From: Hormiphora californensis
Taxonomy: Eukaryota; Ctenophora; Tentaculata; Cydippida; Pleurobrachiidae
Direction: 5' to 3'
Length of the DNA: 64,000 nt
NCBI GenBank assembly: GCA_020137815.1
Contig: CM035353.1
Span: forward strand, 3,012,971 to 3,076,970
This document shows positions 1 through 14,058 of this stretch, one piece after another. Below the pieces are notes generated by a model, which was not told the DNA's origin, made no database searches, and saw nothing but the letters and a program-made list of their open reading frames with translations. Position numbers and translations under genes: made by a program. How positions within the stretch are numbered: position 1 is the first letter of the stretch; the number at the start of each line of letters is the position of its first letter.

Positions 1-98
1 AGAACGATATAATGACTCAAAAACAATTTCACCTAAAGGTCTGCATTTCACCCTTACCTGAGCTGAGGTGATTTGTCAAGATCGTGTAATATACTTAC

Positions 99-443
99 TC
101 CTCGATATGTTCCTCCCCGTGGTAAGAGCTAGGTCGAGGTACTTTCCCGCTAAACTTGAGGCTCTTTGGCCGGACAGGAGAGACACTGATTGGTAGTCCC
201 GGTGGAGGAGAGATCTGGTGTGCAGGGTGTGGCTCGACCTGCTGCAGCGCCGCAACATCCACGGCCACCGTGCTCTGCCGTCTGCTTGAGGATGGAGTGA
301 CATTGGTTGAGTTAGCGACCGTATATGACCGGGATGTGTTTGGTGAGGCGCTGCTGTACTGACTGAAGTAAGTTCGACGGGGTCCCTGCTGCCCTCTCCG
401 GGCAGAGAAAATCTTACCAAACACCGCGAACGACATACGTGAA
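99..443 (-). CDS. Exon of unrecognised gene (Ser/Pro-rich basic protein)
   Basis: Open exon on the minus strand with a good acceptor (cctgcag, just above 443) and a strong donor GTAAGTAT at 98-91. It encodes about 114 residues, including MSFAVFGKIFSARRG and then a Ser/Thr/Pro-rich tail. No domain is recognised. The ATG at 436 could be a start. However, the frame also runs back to the acceptor, and the one-base phase there fits the exon at 3536-3627, which ends with two spare bases. I infer that both exons belong to one gene that continues left of the window. Function is unknown. Confidence 0.5.
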
Positions 444-1857
444 CTGCAGGTTTTGGGGAATTGTGTTTATATTGGTGTGGTACGGAAGATATTTGTTATG
501 ATTGAAATCAAGTTTCAATTTGCCAAAAAAATAAAACAAGGTCGACTGTGCAGTTCGCCGCGTGCCAATACATGTGACCAAGTTTTCAAGGGTTTGTCTG
601 TTGGGGAATCAAATCAAATGTCTCAATGCCATTGAAAATTGATTTACAAGAAGAGGGGTTGTTGTATGACTGTGCCAAATATTATCTCCCATGGCTGACC
701 AGCCTATATAGAACTAAAGAAGCCTTTTAGTGAGATGTAAAAACTGAAGAATTTATGTTTACTATAAACTCTCATATATTGTTAGAATACTGTTTACTAG
801 TAAACACTCTTACATAGTTATTAGTTAGAACACTGTTTATATATTTAAGGGAGCGTCAGACTGTTAGATGCACAACAAAACAGTGACAGCGTGTTACTGT
901 TCTGTTGTGCATCTATTAATCGTGTTACTAACACGATCTGTTTTGGTGGATCACTTATATAATATATTAACATATAATATATAATATATTAACATTGAAA
1001 TCATACTGTTGGAATATTTTACAGAGAAAACTAGAGTTCAATGAAACAATTATAGTTTCTCTCCGTTCGAAGCTGTGATCCAAAGATCACTTATACCGCG
1101 TGCACGCAGTAAGCCATGACTTAACTTTATAGCCATTGACCGAAGAACTAGTTGACTGATCAGTTATAATGCGAATCAATATATAATTTGAGACGTGATT
1201 ATTGTCGCATTAAGACCATACCGCCACCAAGGAATAAAGAGATGATTAAGAATGCGAAATATTCGCATTAATTCTGCATTTATAGGAATTATGTGAATAC
1301 AAGCTGTAGACTAAAATATCAACACTGCTTTCATATTATCGGTCTCTTTGGATTATCTCTTTGGATTATCCGTTAGTTAATGAGTTTAACTACCGAAGCA
1401 CAATAATACCGACCAATCACATAGCGGTATTTCCACACAACTCCGTTAAATTATCCTACATTATCCTATACTATGTAGAAATGCGTGGCGTGATGAGTAT
1501 GCAGTATCCATACGTGCAAACTGAGCAGCGATAGGAGGGAGCTGGCAGGTGCATGATCGAATTTTTGGGCAATGTTCAGCTTTTTGGAAAGAACTCAATC
1601 TCCTCTTTCTAAAGAGCCAAAGATTTTTAAAACTGGTTGAGAAATGACAGAGTGATGGAGAAAAAACGTCTCAAAGTCATGCCAAAAAGGTGTTTTCGAC
1701 TAAACAATCCCTCTGGAAGCCGCTGATTCATGATCATCATAGGACTGTAATTAAACGGGCTTTCTAGTTAAAAGTTAAGATAAGATAAACAACTAAGAAC
1801 AACTAGTAGATCTTATACAGACAGGTGTTATCACCAATTATTTGCAAAACTTCTTCC
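444..1857. other. Intronic or intergenic stretch without recognised gene
   Basis: No convincing exon was seen. The stretch is AT-rich and contains a hairpin at 866-913, with stems reading AGATGCACAACA and its complement around a short loop. A smaller hairpin follows at 918-936. If the flanking exons belong to one gene, this is intron. Confidence 0.4.
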
Positions 1858-2167
1858 ACTAGCGCACCCATTGGGTGCGCCTCAAGTAAGGGCCTTTTGA
1901 TAACCCACCCGGCTTCGCCGTGTGGCTCATTTCGCCACTTTCAACGTCAATAACACGGTTGCCATGGCAACTGAATTGGTAAACATGGTGACTGGCATGT
2001 TAAAAGTCATTCGAAAATATAAATTAACTTCCACTGGAAGTTCCAAAAGTGTGAATGACAGCTTTACAGCTTTGGTCACATAAAGTATTTTATGAAGGAG
2101 CACTGTCGCTTAGATACCGCCTAACGAACGACTTCGACTTCGACGCGACATCTCCAAATAATAATAG
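1858..2167 (-). mobile_element. Helitron-like non-autonomous repeat, copy 1
   Basis: A 310-bp repeat related to copies at 58.3-60.0 kb. On the minus strand it ends with a stem-loop GCGCACCCAATGGGTGCGC, then TAG, and is followed by T. A GC hairpin of the CACCCGGC...GGGTG type lies just upstream. A 3' hairpin plus CTAG inserted before T is the Helitron pattern. The 5' boundary is less certain. Confidence 0.5.
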
Positions 2168-2213
2168 AGATTACAGATCCAATATCAAAACTAACTAACA
2201 AACTTTTCTCATG

Positions 2214-2397
2214 CAGTCGGACCCCGATTTAGTGGCATCCTCGGGGGAAAGGGTTTTGTCCACTAAATCGGGGTGTCCACTAAATCGGGGCCAAATAATG
2301 TTAATCTCCTATAGGGGAAAAAATCCTGCCACTAAATCGGGGTGCCACTAAATCGGGGTGCCACTAAATCGGGGGCCACTAAATCGGGGTCCGACTG
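2214..2397. mobile_element. Pogo/Tigger-like MITE
   Basis: A 184-bp element whose ends are inverted repeats of CAGTCGGACCCCGATTTA. Internal short repeats (CACTAAATCGGGG) recur on both strands. The right side is followed by TA; the left TA is mutated to TG. The terminal sequence resembles pogo/Tigger ends, and a related copy at 53829-54000 has a clean TA duplication. Confidence 0.65.
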
Positions 2398-2716
2398 TAC
2401 CTTTTTGGAAATTAACCGGTTTAGGACGGTGTTTTTGCAAATATATTATAGACTTAATTATATATGAGCATGCAAGCTTACATTTGCGTGTATTTATGGC
2501 CTCCGTCTCCATTCCTCCGATGAGCTTCCATGGAAAACCGCCTCTTTTTTGGTGGCATTTCAACTTCTGCAACAACAAGAGGACACAGCTCGTAAAGGAT
2601 CAGCTAAAAGTAAACTGACCGGTAAACAAAAGATGCAGAGGAGGAAGTGTGGACTAGGTGTGTTTTCATGACAAAAGCTCCACCGGAACAACACACGCAA
2701 CAGAGAGGAGGAGGAG

Positions 2717-2980
2717 ATGAGGTAAAGAATGTGAATATAGCGACTATTATAGAGGAGATGAGGTAAAGAATGTGAATATAGCGACTATTATAGAGGAGAT
2801 GAGGTAAAGACTGTGAATATAGTGACTATAGATGAGGTAAAGACTGTGAATATATCGACTATAGATGAGGTAAAGAATGTGAATATAGCGACTATAGATG
2901 AGGTAAAGAATGTGAATATAGCGACTATTATAGATGAGGTAAAGACTGTGAATATAGCGACTATAATAACAGCAGTGTGA
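2717..2980. repeat. 33-41 bp minisatellite (about 7 copies)
   Basis: Tandem units beginning atgaggtaaagaatgtga and continuing atatagcgactat. The first two are 41 bp (with attatagaggag) and later ones are 33-37 bp. Translations through it are repetitive and not coding. Confidence 0.9.
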
Positions 2981-3024
2981 GCTACGCATGGGGTAAAACT
3001 TCTATAGAGTTGACCTGAATGCAC

Positions 3025-3126
3025 GGCTAAGAGAAAGAGGAACTGAATGCATTGCCCCCTATAATAAGAGAACGAGGAACTGAATGCATTGCCACCTATA
3101 ATAAGAGAAAGAGGAACTGAATGAAG
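3025..3126. repeat. 37-bp tandem repeat (about 2.7 copies)
   Basis: The unit contains gaactgaatgcattgcc and cctataataagaga, repeated with a few substitutions. Confidence 0.8.
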
Positions 3127-3535
3127 AGGACGGCACCCACAGACACAACAGGAATTAACAGGGGGAATGGGTCCAAAACAAACATTGTACCGGTATCCGA
3201 GCTTAGAGCTAGAATAATAACGTGTCATTATAAAGGACATGCAGTGCCCATGTAAACTATTATATTCAGTAAAGAGAGATGATATACACATGAAAACTTT
3301 AAAGTTGTGCTTGCCATCTCACATGGCTACTTCAGTTTAGCAAAACAATCAAAACAAGCGTGCCAGTTATTATAAAATTGAAACTTTCTCTACCTAGCCT
3401 AGTAATAGTACTGAAAAACCTCGCTATGACACCCAAAATATAATTATTTTGTTAGTAACAAAATTGTTACCATACAGTATTTTGTTCAAACCCTTTTTTA
3501 TTGAGACAGGTTCGAGCAAGGCAAACTAAACCTAC

Positions 3536-3627
3536 CTTTCGAGGTCGTCGTGATACTTTTTGCTTCCATAGCCGCGTGGGGGACCATGAGAGCTGGTTTG
3601 AGTTCGATACATCGAGGTCTTCATCTT
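3536..3627 (-). CDS. Internal or first exon, unrecognised gene
   Basis: A 92-nt exon between acceptor ctagctgcag and donor GTAGGT. Its open frame reads KMKTSMYRTQTSSHGPPRGY then GSKKYHDDLE and ends on two bases (AG). These join in phase to the exon at 99-443. The other two frames do not give a comparably clean exon. Similar Gly/Pro/Tyr-rich short motifs occur in many unrelated proteins, so no name is given. Another exon could lie in the 3-kb gap between the two. Confidence 0.4.
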
Positions 3628-4555
3628 CTGCAGCTAGAAGTATAACGAATACACATGTGAAAACAATCAAGCTGCAGTTACAGGTGTAAATCGTGAACCC
3701 AGACTTGCATGTATAATAGGTGGAGAATGCGACACAATTCATTTGAAGTTAAACAGAACAAGAGAGACACGAATGTGATATATAACACTTCAGAGCTTCT
3801 ACAGAGTTAGTATATAGTGTGAAATCAGAGTAATATAGACTTGTTGAGTAAGGGGTTTAACATAAAATAGATAGACATTATAAAGTTTGTATCGGCAGGT
3901 GACTTCACCAGGCGGAGCACACGTCAACTACTCATGAGGCCTCAACGAATTGGTGCCGATTCCCAATAATGATAAGCTGCATGTGCTATATATGGAAATA
4001 GAACAAATAGAACTGTATGTGCTACTAACGAGTAGGTAGCATGCTGCAGATAGAGCTGTGCTGTTTGGTCCATATAACTGATTATTTATTCATGGATTGG
4101 GGCGATTGTCTTGGTGTCAGGAACACGTGAAACAATACCATGCTCGAGCATCTTACTCTTCGACTCACGTTTATAGGGATGTGTAGCAGTCTCACGGCCT
4201 CCCTTGCACCTCCGGAGATCTCCGGAGGTGCAAAGACGCCCCCAATCGCTGATCAGGGAAGTGAAACCACTGTGGAAGTATACATGCAGGGTGGTCCATA
4301 AACTATTATGATGCCGGGGAACAAGCCGAAGCTCCGAAAAGCGGAAAAGGTGATAGTTGTGGGAAAAACTACATGAAAATGCTGGAGAAACTCCTTAGTA
4401 TATAAAAGCTGGTTATAGACCCGACAAAATGAACTGTTATTCTGTACAGTACTGCTACTAGCTGAATGGAAAGCTATAATACTGAGATCACACTTTTCCA
4501 TCGCTTTCGGTATATGTACAAGAGACAAAAAAAGGCAGTTATATATAGTACATAA
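3628..4555. other. No recognised gene
   Basis: No supported exon was found. A short palindrome near 4208-4233 (acctccggagatctccggaggt) has a partial relative at 28965-28985 and belongs to an undefined dispersed repeat. Confidence 0.4.
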
Positions 4556-6343
4556 CTCCCTCCCGCGCGGGCACTATTCAATAGACCAATCAAGCATGGG
4601 CTATTGGCTGTAAACACGGGTCCCAAAGGAAACCCCTGCGTTTTAGCCCCGTAAATCCCGGGCCCCGAGGGGTTTTTCAGGGATTTCTGCCGTAAGGGGG
4701 GAGTTTTGTTCTATAGACCCGCTGGCGGGCACCTAGAAGAAAAACCCAAGCAAAAATTTAGGGGGTTTGACACAGAGAGAGCTCACACAAAAACGGGTCA
4801 AACAGTTAGAAATGAGCTACAGAGTGCCTCTCTACATTCCTACACACTCGTAACAATCGTTGTAACAGTTTTTAAAGCGTGGAATGCAGAGAGGGGATTA
4901 GTTTTAAATTTTGGGTCATGACAAAAGTTTCAACAACTGGCGGGCGCCAAATTTGACAGAGAGCGTTTTGTAGGTTGTACACACCCTCCCTCTTGAGTTA
5001 AACCAAGGGCATTTTAAACTGTTTTTTAGTGATTTCTTTTTGATCTTTACACAAAACTGGGCAGAGGGGGGTGCGTCTATCGAAAACACAAAATCACGGG
5101 GAGGCAAAGGCCCCCAAAAGACCCCGTTTCAAAAATTTTTTGAAACGCCCGTGCGTCTTTTGGGGCCGGCGGGGTCTTTTATCTCTGCACGTCCCTTTTA
5201 ACCCTTTGGAAACAATGAATTTTGAAATACACAAAGTGTGGGGAAGGGGATTTTAGGCATTTTTCGGGAGGGTTGAAGGAGTGGGGAGAACATAAAACCC
5301 TTTTTTAAAGGGGGCATGACTTACTGAGTACACAAAGGGTTTTTGCAGTTTTTACAACTTTTAACATTAAATTCTGGGGTTTTTTCCCGGCCCCTTTTTC
5401 AAGAAAAAATTTATTCCCCTTTTACCCCTAAAAGTAATTCAAAAATAGCCCGCTCGACTGAAATTTAAAGATATTATGTAAAATTATCAATTTTAACTAA
5501 ACCCCAAAAACTGCAGAGTGCTCTAGCGGTAATTTGTGAGTTAAAGGCTATTTGGGGATTCTTTTCAAGGACCGTTTTACATTTTGGGCATTTAAACTTC
5601 TCTAACATTTCAAAACCCCTTTTTTCCCGAAAAAAACCCATCCCTCAATAACTATTTAAAAAGGTTTTTAAAGGGTTTAAATTTAAAATTTTCAACTATT
5701 ACAAATTAGTAAAATTTACCCCCTCATCCCTTTCCTTAGATCCAATACCCTCCTCTCCCTCCTCCTCCTCTTGGACCTCCTCTAGGACGACCCTCCTAAC
5801 TTTAGTCCCCAAGTCACCCCCATGACTCTGCTGGTTCCCGGTAATGATGGGCTAAACCCTTTCCCCGGGGTTAACCCCCCGGGGACGTTGGCCCTAGAAA
5901 TTAAATTTTCGCAAAAAATTATTGATATCGGGAAAAAAATAATTTTTGAAAAAATTATTTTTAAACTAAAACCCTTTTAGGCCCCGGGGGGGGGAGGGTG
6001 AAAATCCACTGCACAGAGGGGCCTTCTGTTGGTCTGTTTGGGGTTAAACCCCCCTTTTCCTATCGTCTGACTTTCCCCTCAATGAAAAATTTAGAGAGAA
6101 ATACTAATAAAACACGCTGCAAACTTTTGAGAAAAAAAAAACATTTTTCCCCTAGGGGCTAGCTTTTTCCCACGACCCCCCGGGGGGTTTTATGAATTAT
6201 CATAAAATCCCCGCGTCCCCCAAAAACAACACTATAACAATGCAAAGGGCAAGAGGGTTCTCTGCGATATAAAGAAAGCTACTTTCGTTTTTAAAGAGGC
6301 GTAAGAGGAGAGGAAAAAGGAGAAAAATGAGGAAGAGAAAAGG

Positions 6344-6378
<35 letters not shown>

Positions 6379-6925
6379 AAGACAGAAGAGGGGAGAGGAG
6401 AAGGAGAGAGGGAGAGAGGAGAGAGAGAATTTTGGGAACCGATATATAGCGAGAGATGGGTTTCTGTGAGTCCCTCGTTGAAAACACCCTTTTACGCACC
6501 AAAACAAAAATTTGTACGTTTGGGATAGAAAAAGGAAAAGAAAGGGGGAAGGGGGGAAAAAGGGGGGGGAAAAAAAAAACCCCCTTTTTGGGGAAAAAAA
6601 TTTTTTTAGAAAGGAAAACCCAAATTTTTTAAAAGTTTTTATTTTGTTAAATTTATTTTTCTCCTTTGGGGGGGTTTTTTTTCCCTTTTTTCCCCTATAA
6701 AACTTAGGTTTTTGAGGAAACATATCATTCCACTAAAAATTCCCTATATGCGATCAATTTTTAAAACCCCAAAAAAACAAGGACTATTTCCCCACAAATT
6801 GGGAAAATATATAAAAAATATTCCCTTTACGGGAGAAAAAAAACCCAGACGTAAAAGATCCAAAACCAAATCTTTGGTCCAAAAGCTTCGAAAAGGAACG
6901 AATTACACGCTAAAGTTGCGGTTAC
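4556..6925. other. Homopolymer-dominated, probably low-quality sequence
   Basis: Runs of G, C, A and T of 3-9 bases follow one another almost without unique words (for example around 5860-6000 and 6540-6700). This pattern is typical of poor base calls rather than biology, so open frames here are not reported as genes. A GA-rich microsatellite is embedded at about 6340-6425. Confidence 0.7.
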
Positions 6926-6930
6926 TTAAA

Positions 6931-7061
6931 CAATTATAGCGTCAAGTGTCTGGTTTTTTAGGTTGCCCTCCCCCTACATACTTTTTCCTCATCGAGATTC
7001 TCATAAAAATAAAGTATGTAGGGGGGGGGGAGGCACCTAAAAACCGGAGACGCTATAATTG
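6931..7061. mobile_element. Short inverted-repeat element (hairpin MITE)
   Basis: The ends read CAATTATAGCGTC and GACGCTATAATTG. The inverted arms continue through ctacatacttt and its complement to a loop near 6985-7008. A TA duplication around TAGCGTC...GACGCTA is possible. No coding content. Confidence 0.6.
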
Positions 7062-7069
7062 AGATGTTC

Positions 7070-7120
7070 TAGTAGAGATGTTCTAGTAGAGCTTCTAGTA
7101 GAGATGTTCTAGTAAAACGT
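7070..7120. repeat. Short tandem repeat (agatgttctagtag)
   Basis: Three to four degenerate copies of a 14-bp word sit just outside the hairpin MITE. The following 7120-7560 is AT-rich with an ATT/AATA microsatellite near 7235-7275 and no gene seen. Confidence 0.7.
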
Positions 7121-7568
7121 CTATAGTAGGAAACAGTACTTCTGTGGTCTGTTGAAACTACGTTTAGACGATCTCTACAGTTTAAATATGCAGTAGCTAT
7201 CTGTAATTAGCTTCACGACATAATGATAATATTATTTTCCAATAATAATATTATAATAATAATAATAATATTATCAATTGAATTGTCAAGATGCTTGGAC
7301 ACAATTAGTACCCCCTCTAATCTCCCTCCCCCATTCTCTTTCTTTTTTACTTTCAATCAAGCGTGGCGTCCCATCAATAATTCATGTTCGACTATCAAAG
7401 TAATATATGTAAGATATGAATTATAATTTACAGTTATAACTTCACAAACAGACAACATGACAGACAACATGATAGACAAAATTAGTTTCCAAAATTGAAT
7501 TCCACAAACTAAAGACTAAACTTTATGATTTGTATATTTCCAGTACATAATTCAACTCACCCAGGATC

Positions 7569-7680
7569 TGCCGTCCACTTGTGGCTACCACTGTAACAGC
7601 CCCCTCCTCCCCGGTAGAAAGGATTTCCACCGCCGCCGCCCTTTCCAGGAGCACCCCTGCCACCTATCACCACCATGATG
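7569..7680 (-). CDS. Possible first exon, glycine-rich
   Basis: From an ATG at 7678-7680 the minus strand reads MVVIGGRGAPGKGGGGGNPF, then YRGGGGCYSGSHKWTADPG, and reaches a donor-like GTGAGTTG. Glycine-rich exons of this kind occur in several receptor and extracellular proteins. The upstream part lies in a locally duplicated segment (7680-7910), which weakens the call. Confidence 0.25.
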
Positions 7681-7915
7681 GTATATAACCGCGGTCAGGA
7701 GAGGAGCACTGAAAAAGGGGGGGGAGGGGTGTCAGGAGAGAAGCACTGAAACAAGGGGGGTGTCAGGAGAGGAGCACTCATGCCACCAATCACCATCATG
7801 ATGGTATATAACCGCGGTCAGGAGAGGAGCTCTGAAATGGGGGGTGTCAGGAGAGGAGCACTGAAAAGGGGGGGGGGGTGTCAGGAGAGGAGCACTAGAG
7901 GGGGAGGGGTGTCAG
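7675..7915. repeat. Locally duplicated segment
   Basis: The words tgtcaggagaggagcactga and catgatggtatataaccgcg recur two to five times with poly-G tracts between them, so this is a decayed tandem duplication. Confidence 0.75.
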
Positions 7916-8698
7916 GATAAGGAGAATCACTGAGACAAAGATTCGACAAAAATTCGACTACATAGCAACTAATAAACAAACAATTAGGATCTAATGAATC
8001 ATGTTAGCTGGGATTAATATGGGCTACACATTTACCTAAGGTTTGACCAGTTTTCACAGATTCTCCCCAGGCCACAAATATAAAGAGTTGAAAGTAGAAA
8101 AGTCAGCGGTTGTGGTATTTAGCTGAATTGTTCCAAATCGCAGTATACACACAAGATCCAAGCTTTTTGGGTTGATCGCGATTAGTATATCTACATTGTA
8201 AATTGTAAAGGAGAGAATTAACTCCGGTTTACCGACTCTGTAGATCTCTGTATTCCTCAGGCATGCACATAATTTCCTTCCTTCTAAAAGGGAAATTAAT
8301 TTGTCAAGTTCATATAATTCTGGAAAAAGTGGAGGGGTGGTCTAGTTTAAAAAAAACTATAATTATTTAACATTAGAAAACAACTGTCCTGTTGTGACAA
8401 GTAAAACAAGGATTTACGAAATCTAAAAATGTTTCATGCAACTTTTAAAACTAACAAGAAAACAACTGTAGGTACTGAGTTTCGTGTTAAATGTACCCAT
8501 GATCCCGCTGACTGGCACCATGGACCCCATCTAGGAGAATCAAATCGGGGTCTGGTGCCGCCAGACATGGCGACCCCGCGGCTGAGCAACGAATCTAAAT
8601 GTGGGAGAAACGGTTTTACTGCATATTAGACAGTGCGTTAGCCCCATTTGCGTGACAACTCCGCTGCAAATCAAGGCTTAGGGAGAAAGATAGAGATA

Positions 8699-8708
8699 GA
8701 GAGAGTCA

Positions 8709-8770
<62 letters not shown>
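8699..8770. repeat. (GA)n microsatellite
   Basis: Nearly perfect GA dinucleotide run of about 70 bp. The flanks, 7920-8698 and 8771-9110, show no gene; 8512-8580 shares words with 23270-23335 (ggaccccatc...gagaatcaaat). Confidence 0.9.
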
Positions 8771-8772
<2 letters not shown>

Positions 8773-9111
8773 AATTAAAGAAAGAGAATGAAAGTTGCTC
8801 AAGACAAAGAAAGTGTGTCCTAATTTTGCTGCGAGCATAGTTTAGTAAAGAAGATGAATGCGACCTGATCCACGCATGTGCAATTAAATCGTATCTTTTC
8901 TAGCAAAGAGTTTTCAAATTAGAAATTATTAAACCAATCTCGAGGCATGTATATCAGAAAGTACCTACCTACAAGTATTTGTGTGCTGTCGAGTGTCGAA
9001 TATTAGTATATACTGAGTTGGCACAATAGTATTAGACTGCTAATGTTTAGAGTATACAATTATATGACCCAGCTTTACCTACACTAGTGACGTCACTGTA
9101 TAATTATACAG

Positions 9112-9178
9112 TCAGACCCGATTTACCGGGATTGTTGGGGGGTATATCGAGCCCCTATACCGGTAAAGATCGGGGTAG
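9112..9178. mobile_element. Fragment of pogo/Tigger-like repeat
   Basis: Starts CAGTCAGACCCGATTTACC and continues with ccggtaaagatcgggg, which matches the end of the pogo-like family in this window. The opposite end is missing. Confidence 0.5.
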
Positions 9179-10380
9179 CACCAGGCCCTCCGAAACATAC
9201 CACACGATCTATAATCATTAAATATAGTGGGTGTGTTGAAACTGATCATCAAAGTTTGGGACGACATGGTTCGACTGCACAAGAAAACTAGTTGCCTAGC
9301 TCGACCCTCTTTTCGCGAGCTCCGCCCCTCTTTTACAAATGTAAAGGAAGGGTTAGAACATAACAAACAATTATCTAGAGGAAAGATAGAAGGTAAATGA
9401 TTATATGGAGAGCAAGAGCAGAAAGCATACACCTAGTGTACAATTGTAGACATTAAACAGACACAGCTTGAAGACAGCTATATCTTTCTCAAAAGTATAG
9501 ATCGTTAGAATACTTATTGAAAGAGGAAAAGAGCCAAAATATACCAGCATATAATACTTTTCTTCCTCCTTTTTAATCGTAAAAAGAAACCTAGCGGCAC
9601 AGGGTTAGGAAATCATATCGGGGCACGTACTACTGAAGAATGTATCTGTTATTGCTCTTGGGTGAGGCTACTATAACGGGCATTGAACAATATGGTAATA
9701 ACAAAAAGTACGCTTTTGTTAAACGGGATCTGCACCGGATTAGGCTCTCTCTCTCTCTCCTTTTGGAAAAGATGAAGCCTAGCACTGGAATACAATATGT
9801 GTGTAATGTACGTAGCGTATAGAAGCAGTTTATTAGATCATTGTTCCCAGGTGCACTCAGAGCGTCGACAGAACATTCGTATTTATTAAAGTAGGTCAGT
9901 ATAATAATTGTACAGGAGAGAGAATGAGAGATGAGGTAAGGGAGAGAAAGAGAGAAGAGGAAAAAAGAGAGGAAGAGAAAGTTTCCTACACGAAGGGCGA
10001 ACAGGAAATGGATAACGATCATGTCAACTTCAAAACACGTGTATTTGCATCGCTATCAAACCTTCATATATCTAATAATCTCTCTCTGATCTCTTTCTGT
10101 CTTTCTCTATCTTGATCTCTTTCTCTCTGTGCCTCTCTCTCTCTCTCTGCTTCTCTCTCTCAGATACCTCATAATTCATATCTTCCTATATTTTCACCGG
10201 ATGATCTCTTAAATTTATGCTGGTCATGTCGACGCCCATTAATTGACACGCCAATTAATAAAAGTCACAAAGTCACGCGAAATCACCATTATCCCTATCA
10301 GTGTAAGAAGCACCAAGAAAAGAGGTGCTCTGCAGCTTTGAGTGTTTTGTAGCAAAGCAAGTTTTAGGGTGCCTGCAAGC
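9179..10380. other. No recognised gene
   Basis: Contains a dispersed motif (gctcgaccctctttt...gggttagaacataacaa, about 9298-9366) that recurs near 14265, 18470 and 20045. Short CT-rich tracts lie at 9750-9765 and 10080-10165. No supported exon. Confidence 0.4.
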
Positions 10381-10489
10381 CAGGAACCGACCGAAACAAG
10401 TAAACAACCAATCAGAACTCGTTATTTAGGCCACGTGACTGGTTATCAGCCAATCAGGGACCAGTATTTCCTGATTCGGTCGGTTCCTG
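10381..10489 (+). mobile_element. hAT-like MITE, 109-bp family, copy 1
   Basis: Full-length copy with inverted ends CAGGAACCGACCGAA and TTCGGTCGGTTCCTG. The interior holds CCAATCAGA, GTCACGTGAC (here ccacgtgact) and CCAATCAGG. No target duplication is visible at this copy, but copies at 19028 and 60414 have perfect 8-bp ones. Confidence 0.8.
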
Positions 10490-10827
10490 CCACCTGGCTG
10501 TGTGAGCTACACAAGAAAAGAGCAGCGGTAAAAGAATGACTGTGTATTATACTGGAATGATATGGAGCAGCGACTCAGTAACTTCAGCATTCAGCATAAC
10601 AAGCAAAGTGGGAAAAAAGTCGTGCTTGAACCTCCGGTTCAGGCCACGGCTACTGTCCACTGAGACCTGAGATCTCAGTGACGGCTATTCCTTCACTGAA
10701 ACTGAATCTCACATAAGATGGCGAAGCAACATGGTACCAAGGCTGTCTCTTACAGCACAGCTTCACTGATCAAAGAACAAGAATACTATGGACGGTCCAA
10801 TGGACACTTATAGGGCCAGTGACCGAC

Positions 10828-10996
10828 CAAGAGTCACCAAGAGTCACCAAGAGTCACAGGGAGTCACAGGAAGTCACAGGAAGTCACAGGGAGACACAGG
10901 GAGTCACAGGGAGTCAAAGGGAGTCACAGGGAGTCACAGGGAGTCACAGGAAGTCACAGGAAGTCACAGGGAGACACAGGGAGACACAGGGAGACA
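10828..10996. repeat. 10-bp minisatellite (gagtcacagg)n
   Basis: About 17 consecutive decamers of gagtcacagg with variants aagtcacagg, gagacacagg and gagtcaccaa. The open frames through it are repeat artefacts. Confidence 0.95.
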
Positions 10997-11292
10997 AAGA
11001 GTCGGAATGAGAAAGAGACGCAGAGTCAGAGTGAGACGCAAAAAGTCAGAGCTAATGAGTGGAATATTGAGAGAGTTGTATATACAAAGACACATGAGTG
11101 CAAAAGAGAGCTTAATTGTCAAGAGAGGGAGAGAGAGGGAGAGAGATGGAGGGAGAGAGAGGGAGAGATGGAGGGAGAGAGGGAGAGAAAGGGAGAGAGA
11201 GAGGCCATGTACATTAGCACAAACGAGGGTGTGTATTATAAAGAGGTGCTCTTTTGCTCAGGATAGGAAAACGAGGAACAAGCAAGGCTTAC

Positions 11293-11297
<5 letters not shown>

Positions 11298-11385
<88 letters not shown>
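11298..11385. repeat. (GA)n microsatellite
   Basis: About 43 uninterrupted GA units. It follows a looser GGGAGA-rich stretch at 11122-11200. Confidence 0.95.
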
Positions 11386-11387
<2 letters not shown>

Positions 11388-12009
11388 ATTAGTAGCCAGC
11401 TTGGTAAGTCGTTATGCCATAACGTCAACACGTGCACATGGGGGTTCAACATGAGCTCATGATAAATGGAAACATATTTTGATGTACTGGTATTGGCAAC
11501 CCCCACCCCCATTATATACATCAGCAGTTATTTGAAAAATGGCAAATTTAAGAATTCCATTTCAACTAACGATTGCAAAACTATAGACACCTCTATTATA
11601 GCTGCAGGCAGATATACTCCAATTATACCATCTAATTGCTAAGCTAGAAGGCCTTCCGGTTCTAGGCTTTTATTAATATACTGTTCCATTACTTTTAATG
11701 TACAATGTAGACCTTAAGCAAGATGCTAAGTTATATGGGTATAACTGTTAAGACGATTTAGAGTTCCTTTATTTATTTAGGAAACAAGATTGGGTCGGCT
11801 CCGTAATTGATACAGCTAGACATTGTAGAGAGGCAAATGATTCAGGGGAGATTGTAACCTGACTCAGGAATCCTGAGTTTGTTTTCATGTTTTGAAAACA
11901 AGCTCATTCCGAAGTCAGGAAATAAAGCTATGTATGCTCAATTTGGTGGAGGACAAGATAGACAAAGAAAACACGAGTTAATTGGTACTTGGAATTAGAT
12001 GGAAAGTAT
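11386..12009. other. No recognised gene
   Basis: AT-leaning unique sequence without supported exons. Confidence 0.4.
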
Positions 12010-12090
12010 GTGTATGTGTGACTGTGTCACACTGTGTGTGTGACTGTGTCACACTGTGTGACTGTGTGTGTGTGTGTGTGTGACTGTGCG
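12010..12090. repeat. TG-rich short tandem repeat
   Basis: Copies of gtgactgtgtcacactgtgt pass into a (TG)n run. Confidence 0.85.
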
Positions 12091-12224
12091 GGGGTGGCTC
12101 CTGGTGCTGCTGCATAGTAGTTCGAGCTATGGGACATGCTTAAGCCGTGTTTAGAATACAACAGAGATTTGATTGATCCACATTTCCAATCAACTAAAGC
12201 CTCGTCCTGCAGAGGTGAGTAGCA

Positions 12225-12540
<316 letters not shown>

Positions 12541-12790
12541 GGAATGGGTGAATGATGGTAATCATTGGTATTGATCATTTGACAAGATCAAAATTTCGTA
12601 GCGAACAAGTTCCTGTAAAAATTGTAGGGCTCCGATGAACAAAACCCCGAGAAATAGCTAGCGAAAATCATTATGAATCACTCTAGTATAATAGTGAATA
12701 ATAGTGAATAGCTATGTTCTCTCACTCTGGCTCTCATTGTCTCTGTTCACAATGAGGTCAATGAGAATGACAAGAGCACAATTCCAAGAC

Positions 12791-14058
<1,268 letters not shown>

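Noticed and set aside
4706-6939. Several 60-160 codon frames
   Set aside because: They lie in homopolymer-dominated sequence that is probably unreliable, and none has a domain.
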